Positions 44,127-52,803 of a stretch of 64,000 nt of DNA are shown piece after piece. Positions within the stretch are counted from its first letter, which is position 1. The number at the start of each line of letters is the position of its first letter. The notes below the pieces were generated by a model. That model was given only the letters and a program-made list of their open reading frames with translations, was not told the origin of the DNA and ran no database searches. A program made the position numbers and the translations under genes. Where the stretch lies: the NCBI RefSeq assembly GCF_003352045.1, contig NZ_CP025815.1, forward strand, positions 4,259,691-4,323,690, written 5' to 3'. Origin of the DNA: Sulfitobacter sp. JL08. Its GTDB lineage: Bacteria > Pseudomonadota > Alphaproteobacteria > Rhodobacterales > Rhodobacteraceae.

Positions 44127-45250
44127 TGCGTAAGGCCATAAAGCGCCGTTGTGCGTTCACCCAACCTGTCCATATCCCAGTGGCTGACATCCGTGGCGCG
44201 TGCACCGTCTTGCAGGTGGTGCCGCAACTGCGCATTGGTCAATATCCGTGAAACGGCCTGTGCCGCAGCCACAACATCGGATGCCGGTGTAATCAACCCG
44301 TTCACGTCATGCTTCACGATTTCCTCGATCCCGGGCAAGGCGCTGATGACGATCGGACAGTTCGCAGCAACAGATTGTACCGCAACCCGCGGCAAACCTT
44401 CCCGCAGAGAGGTCAGAACACTGACATCTGCCAAGGCGAAAAGCGCATGTGGATCAGGGCGGTGCCCGCAGAAAACAACGCTGTCCGACAATCCTAAATC
44501 AACGACAGCGCTGCGCACTGCACCTTCCAGCGGGCCAGCCCCCGCCAGCAACAATTTCGCATTCGGCGAGCGCTCTAACACGATGCGAAAGGCGTTGAGA
44601 AAAGCGATATGCTGTTTGCGTTTCTCGAACGCGGCCATCATCAAAACAACGGGTGGACGGTTTTTCTGCCCCAAGATTTCGCGCCAGTCCGCTGGGATGC
44701 TCGGGTTTTGAAATGCGTTCAGTGCCATGCCCGAATAGACGCAATGCGCGGATTTGTTTTCGCAGATTCCTGCCGAAACATATTGCTGAGCGGTGTTTTG
44801 TGACACGGCGATAAACAGATCGGTATTTCGCGCTGCGATCCGTTCGGCCATTACAAAGGCCTTTCGCTTGAACCAGTTCGCATCTTGGAAAGGCACGATA
44901 TGAATGCCGTGCACCACGCGCGCTTTTGGAACCGCCCGCGCAGCAATCCGGCCAAGAATACCAGCCTTGCTTTGATGGGTGTGAATGACATCAGGTTGCA
45001 AATGCGCATAGAGTCGGCGCAATGCGAAAATGGCACGGGCATCCTGAACCGGGCTGATCGGATGTACCATATCCGGTACGCAAACAAGCGTGACACCCGG
45101 CAGTGGTCTGTGCTTCCAGACCGGATCAAAGTCACGTCCGTAAAGCAACGTCACGCGGTGCCTAGCCCGCGCCTGCCACAAGCAGGTGGCGATCGTGTTC
45201 TCTTCGGATCCGGCCTGCAACAGGCGCGTCACAACATGAACCAGATGCAT
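44123..45250 (-). CDS. Glycosyltransferase family 4
   Basis: A 375-residue GT-B enzyme that adds a sugar to the lipid-linked repeat unit. The acceptor domain opens MHLVHVVTRLLQAGSEENTI and includes VIHTHQSKAGILGRIAARA; the donor domain has VLMMAAFEKRKQHIAFLNAF, LLLAGAGPLEGAVRS, VVFCGHRPDPHALFALADV and the E-x7-E region LREGLPRVAVQSVAANCPIV. It is intact and first in a two-gene unit with the frameshifted glycosyltransferase, divergent from the sulfotransferase gene. The donor sugar is unknown; GDP-mannose or GDP-fucose are made in the same locus. Confidence 0.88.
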   Translation of the reverse strand: MHLVHVVTRLLQAGSEENTIATCLWQARARHRVTLLYGRDFDPVWKHRPLPGVTLVCVPDMVHPISPVQDARAIFALRRLYAHLQPDVIHTHQSKAGILGRIAARAVPKARVVHGIHIVPFQDANWFKRKAFVMAERIAARNTDLFIAVSQNTAQQYVSAGICENKSAHCVYSGMALNAFQNPSIPADWREILGQKNRPPVVLMMAAFEKRKQHIAFLNAFRIVLERSPNAKLLLAGAGPLEGAVRSAVVDLGLSDSVVFCGHRPDPHALFALADVSVLTSLREGLPRVAVQSVAANCPIVISALPGIEEIVKHDVNGLITPASDVVAAAQAVSRILTNAQLRHHLQDGARATDVSHWDMDRLGERTTALYGLTQ

Positions 45251-45374
45251 TCAATGGGCCCGCGCCAGTTTGCGTCAAAAAAACCCTACGGTCACTTTGG
45301 TTAACTGATGATTAACGATCCCGAGGCTAAACCGGGTTCATCCAAGACCGCTTTGGTCTGTCAAAGGGTGCCTG

Positions 45375-46100
45375 TTGTTGCATAGCCTCGTTTACATTCA
45401 TGTGCCCAAATGCGGCGGAACCAGTTTCGGGTCTGCGTTGCGATTGCGGTTCTTTTATTCGCAGGCGACCATTGCGCTGGGCGAAAGCCGTGCGGTGCAA
45501 AGCGCGCTTTATCCCGCAGCGCACGGGCTGGCCCGGATCAAGGCGGAATACGCCGTGCGTGATGTGATGCTGGCACATTTACTGGCGCAGAATTACCGAT
45601 GCATCAGTGTTCATGCGCGCTATCATCCGGATCTGCATGACAGATACCGTGGCTCCAGCGCATACGTGACGCTGCTGCGCCATCCGGTGGACCGGTTCCT
45701 GTCGCATTACCATTACTTGCAGCGCCATCACCCAAGCGCGGATCGCGCGGCAACACTTGATGCGTTTCTGGACAGTCCGGATGCGGCCCGGCTGGGCGCA
45801 CAGTACCTGTTCTACTTTGGCCGAACCCTTCCTTTTGAAACCAATGATCTGGATCAGGCCATCGAAACCGCAAAATCCGCATTGGGGCAGTTTACGCTGA
45901 TCGGCGATCTGTCGCGTGCGCGATCCTTTCACAAGGCGCTGAACGCGTTATCAGGCATTCCAGTTCCGGCGCTTCATCGCAACAGGGCACCAAGGCCCGG
46001 GCACCTGCCAGATGGTGATCTGCTGCGCCGTCTGTGCGCCATTTGCAGCCCCGACATCGCGATTTATGAACATGCCCAGACGCTGAGGCACTGCGCCTGA
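45375..46100 (+). CDS. Sulfotransferase family 2 domain protein
   Basis: Probably transfers sulfate from PAPS onto the polysaccharide or its precursor. The 241-residue protein has the 5'-phosphosulfate loop YIHVPKCGGTSFGSALR and the 3'-phosphate-binding segment VTLLRHPVDRFLSHYHYL, the two signatures of the family that includes carbohydrate sulfotransferases. No membrane segment is visible. It starts with TTG (one of two in tandem), preceded by AAAGGGTG, so expression may be low. It is the first of five overlapping plus-strand genes (sulfotransferase, polymerase, acyltransferase, flippase, GumK-like). Confidence 0.8.
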   Translation: MLHSLVYIHVPKCGGTSFGSALRLRFFYSQATIALGESRAVQSALYPAAHGLARIKAEYAVRDVMLAHLLAQNYRCISVHARYHPDLHDRYRGSSAYVTLLRHPVDRFLSHYHYLQRHHPSADRAATLDAFLDSPDAARLGAQYLFYFGRTLPFETNDLDQAIETAKSALGQFTLIGDLSRARSFHKALNALSGIPVPALHRNRAPRPGHLPDGDLLRRLCAICSPDIAIYEHAQTLRHCA

Positions 46101-47359
46101 TGCGCAAGAACGTATCCCTGTTGTCGCCGCCTGCGCTTATCTGCTTTTGTTGGACGCTTACTTTTTTCGTGGCGGGATGCGCCCTGCTTTTACCGGATGT
46201 GTTTGATCTGCTGCCGGTTTTCATGGCGCGCGAAGACCTGTCTACAGACGGGTTTTCGGTTCTGGGCAGTGTTTGGATCGCGCTATGCCTGTTTGTTTAC
46301 CTGACGGTTGATTTTGCTGTCAAAACCGTTCTTTCGCCAAATCCAACGGCCCATGTCCCGCTTGATGTAGACCGTGCAGCCTTATTGTGTTTTCGCACCA
46401 ATCTGCTGCTTTTGGGGGTCACGGCCATCTGGATCGCAACCACGGCGCAGTCTGTCGGCGGGATCAGGGCGCTGGCCGCCCTTGTCTATTTAGACTCGCT
46501 GGGCGCGCGCGATCTTCTGCTGCAAAATAAACTCTTCACCGGGATGCGGCTGTTCTATGCGGCTTTGCCGGCGACCGGTGCCATGGCGGCCATATTGCTG
46601 GCGTTGCAGGCCCGTTGCCCGCTAAGCCAAAAAAGCAGACGCCTGTGCCAGATCACCTTCGCCATCAATCTGATTGCGCTACTGGTGCTCCCCATCGTGA
46701 TGTCGCAGCGGTTGCTTTTGCTACAGTTCCTGCTGTCGGCCTATATCGGTGTTTGCATGGTGCGCGGCCGGTTTGTGGGCTTGGCCTACCTGCCTTTGGG
46801 TCTTTTCCTGTTTCTGGCCACATGGGTCCTGCGCGAAGCCATCACCAACCCAAGCCTTGATCGCTCTGCCTTTGATATCGGGCTGCAAAAGCTTGCGTTC
46901 TACTTCGTCAATGATTTGTGGAACTCGTACCGTCCCCTGAAATCCGAGATCAGCCACACATTCGGTATGTTCTCGTTACGCGGTCTGTTGTTTTTTTCAT
47001 TTACCGACGGGTATTTTACCACGCTTCTGTCCGACCGTCTGATCGCAATTGAAGACGTGCGCGGCGGCGGCGATTTTTCGATTTTCACCGCACCTTACGT
47101 TGATTTCGGCCCGGTCATCGGTGTTCTTTGCGTGGCCCTGATGGCGGCCGTGTTCCGCTATGCCTATTGGGCCGGATCGCAAAGCCCGCTTGGCGCGCTG
47201 GTATACGGACAAATCGCGGCATCCTTGTTGTTCTCCATGCATGGAACTTACTTTACCCATCACAATTTCTTTTTCTCACTGATCATTCTGGCCTCCCTCT
47301 GTCATCTGTCGCGACAGGCACGGCACGGCCCCCGGTATGGTGCGCAACACCATGTCTAG
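46100..47359 (+). CDS. O-antigen/exopolysaccharide polymerase-like membrane protein (Wzy-like)
   Basis: A 419-residue inner-membrane protein with about ten hydrophobic segments (for example LICFCWTLTFFVAGCALLL, TNLLLLGVTAIWIATTA, INLIALLVLPIVMSQRLLLL). It has a larger loop with RLIAIEDVRGGGDFSIFTAPYVDFG before the last segments, as expected for oligosaccharide repeat-unit polymerases, and conserved HGTYFTHHNFFFS at the end. Sequence identity in Wzy proteins is low, so the call rests on topology and on its place next to a flippase. Its start overlaps the preceding stop (TGATG). Confidence 0.72.
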   Translation: MRKNVSLLSPPALICFCWTLTFFVAGCALLLPDVFDLLPVFMAREDLSTDGFSVLGSVWIALCLFVYLTVDFAVKTVLSPNPTAHVPLDVDRAALLCFRTNLLLLGVTAIWIATTAQSVGGIRALAALVYLDSLGARDLLLQNKLFTGMRLFYAALPATGAMAAILLALQARCPLSQKSRRLCQITFAINLIALLVLPIVMSQRLLLLQFLLSAYIGVCMVRGRFVGLAYLPLGLFLFLATWVLREAITNPSLDRSAFDIGLQKLAFYFVNDLWNSYRPLKSEISHTFGMFSLRGLLFFSFTDGYFTTLLSDRLIAIEDVRGGGDFSIFTAPYVDFGPVIGVLCVALMAAVFRYAYWAGSQSPLGALVYGQIAASLLFSMHGTYFTHHNFFFSLIILASLCHLSRQARHGPRYGAQHHV

Positions 47360-48368
47360 GCATCCGGGCATTCAAGTGCTGCGTGCTCTTGCCGCGATCA
47401 TGGTGCTGGTCGGCCATGTTCTGGCCGAGGCGGAACACTATTTCGATCAAAGCTTTGCGTTGAGCGGTCTGCCCTGGACGCGCGGCGTAGATATCTTCTT
47501 TGTCATCAGCGGGTTCATCATAACCCTTTCGGCATCGCGGATCTGGGGAACACGGCACGCTTCGCTGCGTTTTATCTGGCACCGGATTCTGCGTGTCGTG
47601 CCACTTTATTATCTCTTCACAACGCTCATGCTTGCTGCGCTTGTCTTTGTTCCGGGGGGCGTAAAAGACACTGTTCTTGATCCTGCACAGGTCATCTCGT
47701 CCTATTTGTTCGTTCCCTATGAACGGTATGACGGTCGTATCGCCCCGATCCTGTCGCTGGGCTGGACCCTGAATTACGAGATGTTCTTTTACGGGATCAT
47801 GGCGCTTGCTCTGGCGTTGCCGCGCGGTGCGGCTTTTGTTGCTGCCCTTGGCGTTCTTTCCGGCCTGAGCGTGATCGGCCTGATCATTCGACCGGATCAA
47901 ACGATGCTGGCGTTTTGGACCAATCCGATCATTCTGACTTTTGTGTTTGGCATACTGATCGCCCGCGCCCAGATTGCGGGACTGACGCGCAAAAAAGGCG
48001 GCGTGGTTGTCTTTGCCATCGGATTGGGCGGGTTGGTGGTTCTGAACACAATGGTATCCGGTCTGCCGAGGTTCATCAGCAGCGGGATACCCGCCGCATT
48101 CATTGTTGCTGCTCCGGTTCTTTTCAGTGAACAGACATGGGCGCCGCGCATTGGCATCGTGTTGGGCGATGCGTCTTATGCCCTCTACCTGTCGCATCGT
48201 TTTGTGCTGCGTGCCGCCACCTTGATACTGCTTCCCTTTCTACCGGCTTCGCCGCTCGCTGCCTTGCTGTTCACTGTTCTGGTCTGTGGGGCAGCGATTT
48301 TGGCCAGTGTTTGTGTCTATTATAGGATCGAAAAGCCAATGTTGCGATGGGCAGAGCAGTGGCGGTGA
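47337..48368 (+). CDS. Acyltransferase family 3 (OafA/ExoZ-like) membrane protein
   Basis: Transfers acetyl or another acyl group to the polysaccharide at the membrane. The 343-residue protein has ten hydrophobic helices and the family landmarks GIQVLRALAAIMVLVGHVL (conserved histidine), GVDIFFVISGFII and RFIWHRILRVVPLYYLFT, followed by LSLGWTLNYEMFFYGIMAL. The end resembles plain OafA/ExoZ members without a SGNH domain. It overlaps the polymerase gene by 23 nt and the next gene by 22 nt. A second ATG at 47352 is also possible. Confidence 0.88.
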   Translation: MVRNTMSRHPGIQVLRALAAIMVLVGHVLAEAEHYFDQSFALSGLPWTRGVDIFFVISGFIITLSASRIWGTRHASLRFIWHRILRVVPLYYLFTTLMLAALVFVPGGVKDTVLDPAQVISSYLFVPYERYDGRIAPILSLGWTLNYEMFFYGIMALALALPRGAAFVAALGVLSGLSVIGLIIRPDQTMLAFWTNPIILTFVFGILIARAQIAGLTRKKGGVVVFAIGLGGLVVLNTMVSGLPRFISSGIPAAFIVAAPVLFSEQTWAPRIGIVLGDASYALYLSHRFVLRAATLILLPFLPASPLAALLFTVLVCGAAILASVCVYYRIEKPMLRWAEQWR

Positions 48369-49822
48369 ACCGTTCCAACATATCGCTTGGTCTGTGGTCG
48401 ATCGTTCTGCAGTGGAGCAGGTTCGCCATTGCGGCCCTCGTTTTCATTTGTATCGCCAACTGGTTGTCGCTGGCTGAAATCGGGGCCTTTGCCGTGGCCG
48501 CCGCGCCGCTGCGGTTTCTTCAGGTGGTGCACCGGACGGGCATAACGGATGCTGACATTGTCGCACGTTCGAACCTTGCACATGGCAAGGAAACCGATGC
48601 GCTTTTTGTTATCTCGATCTGTGTTGCATTTGCACTGGCAGCTTTGCTTTATTTTGCATCCCGGATGGTCGGTTTTCTCTCTGAAAGTGAACTGCCCGTT
48701 GGCCCGATGATGGCATCACTTGCAATCGTTCCGCTGTTCAATGGATTGGCTGCAGTGCCAGAAGGTATCTTGCGCCATTCTCTGCGGGTCAGGGCATTGG
48801 CGCTGCGTACCATGGCCGTTCAATCGGTTTCCGCCGGATTGACGTTTGTTGCGGCCAGCCATGGCCTTGGCCCCTGGTCGCTGGTCCTGTTTTTGATTGC
48901 AAATGCAGTTCTGGGGGCAGTGAGTGCCCTATTCATTGCACGATGGCGTCCGTCATGCCTGCCACGGCCAAAGCATCTTTTTGGCCCTGCGCGTTCGGTT
49001 CTTGTTTTGTCGGGGCAGGCATTGGTGTCCAATGCGTTGCAACCCCTGCTGCAATTGTCCGTTGGCTACTGGTTAGGTCTGGCAGACGCGGGTGCGTTTC
49101 AGATCGCAATGCGGTTTCTGGGGTTGCTGGATGCAATTGCCGTGGCTCCGGCGCGGTATCTGGCCTTGCCGCTTTTGTCGGGGTCCGGTCGTGGCAACGG
49201 CTGGTTTGAACGCACGGTTCCCCGCGCTGTGCGCCTGTCTGCGCTTGTTTCGGCGCCCGTCTATTTGGGTGCTGCATGCACCGCGCCGCTGATACTGGCG
49301 GTATTTGTGGGGCCCGATCATGCCCGATCCAGCGCCGCCATGTTTCAGTTTTTGTGTTTCCTGGGTTTGGCAAATGCCGTGTCGATGATACTGCTTCAGG
49401 CGTCTGTTGCAGCGGGTCGGGCCGATGTCGCGCTGTGGCGCAGTCTTGGATTGTTGATCTTGTCTGCTGTTCTGGCTTGGCCGGCATTGGGATATTCTGC
49501 AACGGCTGTCGCGGGCAGTGCCGCTGTGGCAGGCATGTGCATTTCAATTTGCATGTTCTGCACCGTACCGCCCAAAATAGACGTTCCGGTCAAACCAACA
49601 GCGCGCGCCGCTGCATGGCCCGTGATGGCGGCCTTATCCATGGGGTTCATGATACATGCGCTGGCCCGGACACCGGCGCTGCAAAACCTCTCGGACCCTT
49701 TGCAATTGGGGTTGCTCGTGGTGGTGGGCCTTTCGATCTACGCAATTCTGATCCGCTTGATGGCCAAGGAATCCATCACGGATTTGGCGTTTGTCTTTAA
49801 ATCGCAGGAAAGCCGCCCATGA
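48347..49822 (+). CDS. Polysaccharide repeat-unit flippase (Wzx-like, MOP superfamily)
   Basis: Flips the completed lipid-linked repeat across the inner membrane. The 491-residue protein has about twelve to fourteen transmembrane helices, paired in the manner of the MOP superfamily: GLWSIVLQWSRFAIAALVFICIAN at the start, PLFNGLAAVPEGILRHSLRVRALALRT, SGQALVSNALQPLLQLSVGYWLG, and APVYLGAACTAPLILAVFVGPD. It matches the polysaccharide synthase/flippase type rather than a transporter of small molecules. Together with the Wzy-like protein and Wzc kinase it defines a Wzx/Wzy-dependent pathway. Confidence 0.85.
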   Translation: MGRAVAVNRSNISLGLWSIVLQWSRFAIAALVFICIANWLSLAEIGAFAVAAAPLRFLQVVHRTGITDADIVARSNLAHGKETDALFVISICVAFALAALLYFASRMVGFLSESELPVGPMMASLAIVPLFNGLAAVPEGILRHSLRVRALALRTMAVQSVSAGLTFVAASHGLGPWSLVLFLIANAVLGAVSALFIARWRPSCLPRPKHLFGPARSVLVLSGQALVSNALQPLLQLSVGYWLGLADAGAFQIAMRFLGLLDAIAVAPARYLALPLLSGSGRGNGWFERTVPRAVRLSALVSAPVYLGAACTAPLILAVFVGPDHARSSAAMFQFLCFLGLANAVSMILLQASVAAGRADVALWRSLGLLILSAVLAWPALGYSATAVAGSAAVAGMCISICMFCTVPPKIDVPVKPTARAAAWPVMAALSMGFMIHALARTPALQNLSDPLQLGLLVVVGLSIYAILIRLMAKESITDLAFVFKSQESRP

Positions 49823-50991
49823 CGGTGCCAAAAAAGAAAGCTGTCATTCTGACCGGCCATTTCGCGGTTCAGAAAAGACGCGCGAATATTCTGTGGCTGT
49901 CAGATGAACTGCGTGCGCACGGCTGGCATGTCACGATCATCACCACCGGGTACAGTTGGGTTTCGCGTCTGCGCGGGGACCGGCGGTTTCAATCGCTTTA
50001 TGCGCCGCCAAAAACCGGAACACAGATCATTGACGACACTCTGACACAAATATTCCGCTACGCGCCGATCCACCCGTTCAGCCTGCGCAATGTCCGGCTG
50101 GACAGAATTGCGCGCCCCCTGCACCGGGCGTTTCATACCTATTGGCGGTCACGGTTGCGCGCATCCTTGCCCGGTGCCGATCTTGTTATCGTTGAAAGCG
50201 GGCCACCCATTGTCCTGGCAGATATTGTTTCCCGCTATGCGCCGCACGCGGCCCTTGTCTATCGGGTCAGCGACGATGTCGATCTGCTGGGGCTTCCGCC
50301 TTTTGTGCGACAGGCCGAAGTGCGCCATGCCCACCTGTTTGATCGGATTAGTATGGCAAGCCCGATCCTGGCGCGGAAGTTTCCAACCCATGAAACGGTC
50401 GCGATTGATCCGATCGGAATTCCCAAGAAACTCTACGACACTGATATGCCAAACCCGTACGGGCCAAATCGCGCAAGCTATGAAGCGGTATGTGCGGGCA
50501 CCACGCAATTCGATATCGGGGCGGTTCTGGCCATCGCTCGATTAAGGCCCGGCTGGCGCTTGCACATACTGGGCCGCTTGCGGGGCGATCCGCCCCCGGA
50601 TTGTCCGGAAAACCTGATCTTTCATCATGAACAACCCTTTGAATTGACCGCCGGATATATCCGGCACGCCGACATCGGGCTTGCCCCTTATCTTGACAGG
50701 CCGGGGGTTGAATACCAGACGCACCAAAGCAACAGAATTTTGCAATACAGGTATTTCGGCCTGCCCATCATAGGCCCGCAACGATTGTGTCATCCTTCTG
50801 TTCCGTCGATATACGGATATTCCGACATCTCAGATCAGACATTGGAATCGACCCTGACAAAGGCCGAAATGCACAAGCGTGTATGTTCGGACCCGTTGCC
50901 CGACTGGCACGATCTTTACCTTTCCATTGTGTCGACCCGGAAAAGACCGGGCCGTGGCTGTCAGAACGCCAAAATTGACCCGCCGCCATAA
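49819..50991 (+). CDS. GumK-like glucuronosyltransferase (GT-B fold)
   Basis: A 390-residue glycosyltransferase resembling GumK, which adds glucuronate in xanthan synthesis. Relevant features are an N-terminal TGHFAVQKRRANILWLSDELRAHGWHV segment (split here: TGHFAVQKRR and ANILWLSDELRAHGW), GYSWVSRLRGDRRF, and the central ESGPPIVLADIVSRYAP. The donor domain holds WRLHILGRLRGDPPPD, FHHEQPFELTAGYIRHADIG and YQTHQSNRILQYRYFGLPII. UDP-glucuronate could come from the ugd gene at the left of the window. It starts 4 nt before the flippase stop; its end overlaps the convergent spike gene by 31 nt. Confidence 0.75.
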   Translation: MTVPKKKAVILTGHFAVQKRRANILWLSDELRAHGWHVTIITTGYSWVSRLRGDRRFQSLYAPPKTGTQIIDDTLTQIFRYAPIHPFSLRNVRLDRIARPLHRAFHTYWRSRLRASLPGADLVIVESGPPIVLADIVSRYAPHAALVYRVSDDVDLLGLPPFVRQAEVRHAHLFDRISMASPILARKFPTHETVAIDPIGIPKKLYDTDMPNPYGPNRASYEAVCAGTTQFDIGAVLAIARLRPGWRLHILGRLRGDPPPDCPENLIFHHEQPFELTAGYIRHADIGLAPYLDRPGVEYQTHQSNRILQYRYFGLPIIGPQRLCHPSVPSIYGYSDISDQTLESTLTKAEMHKRVCSDPLPDWHDLYLSIVSTRKRPGRGCQNAKIDPPP

Positions 50992-52310
50992 ATCGCGTTC
51001 ACGCCCGCTTCGGCAATGTGGCCCCTGACAAAGACGCTGCCGCCATTTGCTTCGATATCCAGATTTTCGATCGCGCCTCCCGCGGCATCGGCCCGCGTTT
51101 GTTCCAGCCAAAGGTTTGTTTCGTTTGAAGATTTGAACGTCACGCAACTGCCATCCGGATCCCGCGCCGTCACATAGGCTCCGATCACCCACATTCTGGC
51201 GTTTTGCACCACATGCACCTCGGCTCCGTTGCGCGAATACCCGAAACGGCCGCCAACAATGGCCGCGATAACGCTGTCATGCGCTGTCACGGCATTGCAG
51301 GACGTTGCCGAAAACGCGCCGTTTTCAAAGCTTGTGCAATTGGATAGGACCACCTGCATCGCGTTGGCGTCATCCTGATGAAAGCTCCACCCGTCTTTCG
51401 CTCCGCATGATGCATCACAATCAAAAAACGCGATTAATCCGTTTGTCCGTCGTATCCGCACCGCATCCAGAGGCGACGCTGTATTTGAAGGCGATGAATA
51501 CCGAAAGGAACAGGACACACCAACAACGTTGCGATCTGCCGCTGCATCGCAGTGCAAAGCCCCTGTAATGCCACCTTCGATGTGGATATTCTCCAGATAA
51601 AGATCATCGGAATGATCCAGAAATCGCGCCCCGTTGAAGTTTCGGATTGCAGCAATATCGCGCGGGCCGGGTGCGCGACCGATGTTCACGTGCAAAACGG
51701 ATCCGTCCTTGAACCAGGTGTTGACCGTCGCTTGACAGGCCACCAGATCGTTGGCTTGCACCAGTTCAGAATAAAGCCCGTTTTCGGTTCGCACATCGGT
51801 GCGAAACACCCTGTTCAAGGATGTAATTCCGGCGGAATATGTGCCGCCTGCATCGCTCCATTCGGCTTCAAACGGGCCTGTGCGGTACCAAACCGGGCCA
51901 TTCCAACCGATCACGGCAACCGGATAGGCAGGTTCGATCTGTCCGTTTTTGGTAAAGGCGCTGCCCTCGAATTCACCTGATTTGATCAGAATGCGATACG
52001 CCGCGCCTGTTGCATTGCCCGCGCTGAAAGCGGCATGAATGGAACGTTTTGCATTTGTGAAATCGCCATCCATGCTGCCAAAGCCGCTGTTGCCATCATC
52101 GCCATCAACGCCGTCCACATGCAGGGCCGCACCGTCCCAGATCAAGGGATCAACCAGTTGACGTGGGTCCGTATTCAACCGAAAGGCACCACCGGCGGAC
52201 ATGCGCACATCCAGCGCAAGAACAGAACCGTCCCATCCCAATCCGTCCGGCGGACCGAAAAAAGACTGCTGGCGCGCGCGCGACGTACAATCAAACCCCA
52301 GGCCAATCAT
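50961..52310 (-). CDS. Head-spike tip protein, beta-helix, GTA GhsB-like
   Basis: A 449-residue protein with no signal peptide, so it is not exported by Sec. After an N-terminal anchor segment (MIGLGFDCTSRARQQSFFG to about residue 60) comes the onset of a right-handed beta-helix: LHVDGVDGDDGNSGFGSMDG and NAKRSIHAAFSAG resemble the GxDxNxG...FxTixxA opening of such proteins. Repeating rungs follow (DLYLENIHIEGGITGALHCD; LIAFFDCDASCGAKDGWSFH; MWVIGAYVTARDPDGSCV). Its start overlaps the stop of the spike-base gene (TAATG). The pair fits GhsA/GhsB, the head spikes of the Rhodobacter capsulatus gene transfer agent that bind capsule. An alternative is a polysaccharide lyase or phage tailspike-like protein. 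Confidence 0.68.
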   Translation of the reverse strand: MIGLGFDCTSRARQQSFFGPPDGLGWDGSVLALDVRMSAGGAFRLNTDPRQLVDPLIWDGAALHVDGVDGDDGNSGFGSMDGDFTNAKRSIHAAFSAGNATGAAYRILIKSGEFEGSAFTKNGQIEPAYPVAVIGWNGPVWYRTGPFEAEWSDAGGTYSAGITSLNRVFRTDVRTENGLYSELVQANDLVACQATVNTWFKDGSVLHVNIGRAPGPRDIAAIRNFNGARFLDHSDDLYLENIHIEGGITGALHCDAAADRNVVGVSCSFRYSSPSNTASPLDAVRIRRTNGLIAFFDCDASCGAKDGWSFHQDDANAMQVVLSNCTSFENGAFSATSCNAVTAHDSVIAAIVGGRFGYSRNGAEVHVVQNARMWVIGAYVTARDPDGSCVTFKSSNETNLWLEQTRADAAGGAIENLDIEANGGSVFVRGHIAEAGVNAIYGGGSILAF

Positions 52311-52585
52311 TAGTATAACCCGATAATGCCGGACGCGGTTGTACCGCCTGCACTGCCAAGAACACGCCTTACCCGAAAAGGATAGACGACGCCGGCGGCA
52401 AGCCCCGGCAAGACAACGGTACTGCCATCCATCAGAATTGCGCCTACGTCACCTCCTGCGGCAACCATGATGGCCCGCGGCAAGACGCCAAGATCAGTGT
52501 TATCATCCGGTACAATCGAAAAACCGCCGGTCGCAGGGGCGGATAATCCGGGCTGGAAACTTGAAAAGTGGTCAAGGATTGGCAT
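52310..52585 (-). CDS. Spike base protein, RCAP_Rcc01079 (GhsA) family
   Basis: A 91-residue protein, small and beta-rich, starting at MPILDHFSSFQPGLS after an AGGAG ribosome-binding site. The body has the pattern SIVPDDNTDLGVLPRAIMVA, GGDVGAILMDGSTVVLPGL, AGVVYPFRVRRVLGSAGGTT and ASGIIGLY. I recognise this as the spike-base family named after R. capsulatus Rcc01079, which attaches the tip protein to the gene transfer agent head. No other particle gene is in the window. It is coupled to the tip gene and is divergent from manC; the sequence upstream of 52585 that extends the open frame is not family-like. Confidence 0.78.
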   Translation of the reverse strand: MPILDHFSSFQPGLSAPATGGFSIVPDDNTDLGVLPRAIMVAAGGDVGAILMDGSTVVLPGLAAGVVYPFRVRRVLGSAGGTTASGIIGLY

Positions 52586-52803
52586 TTCTAACTCCTGCAA
52601 AATCAGCGCCAAACATGCAGTGCGAACCTGTCCAAAACATAACCGGACCGTGACGGTGGGCGTTGCGTTGTATTTTCGATGCACCGCAGCCAGCATTGCG
52701 CCTGTCGATACCTTTCAAATCGGTGCCAATCTGCTATTCGGAATAGGCGTACGATCACGAAGGCGGACGTTTTTGAAATAGACGGATTTGTCAGGGTTAG
52801 AAC

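Noticed and set aside
47283..48197. 304-residue open frame on the minus strand
   Set aside because: Antisense of the acyltransferase gene; highly charged product, no motif.
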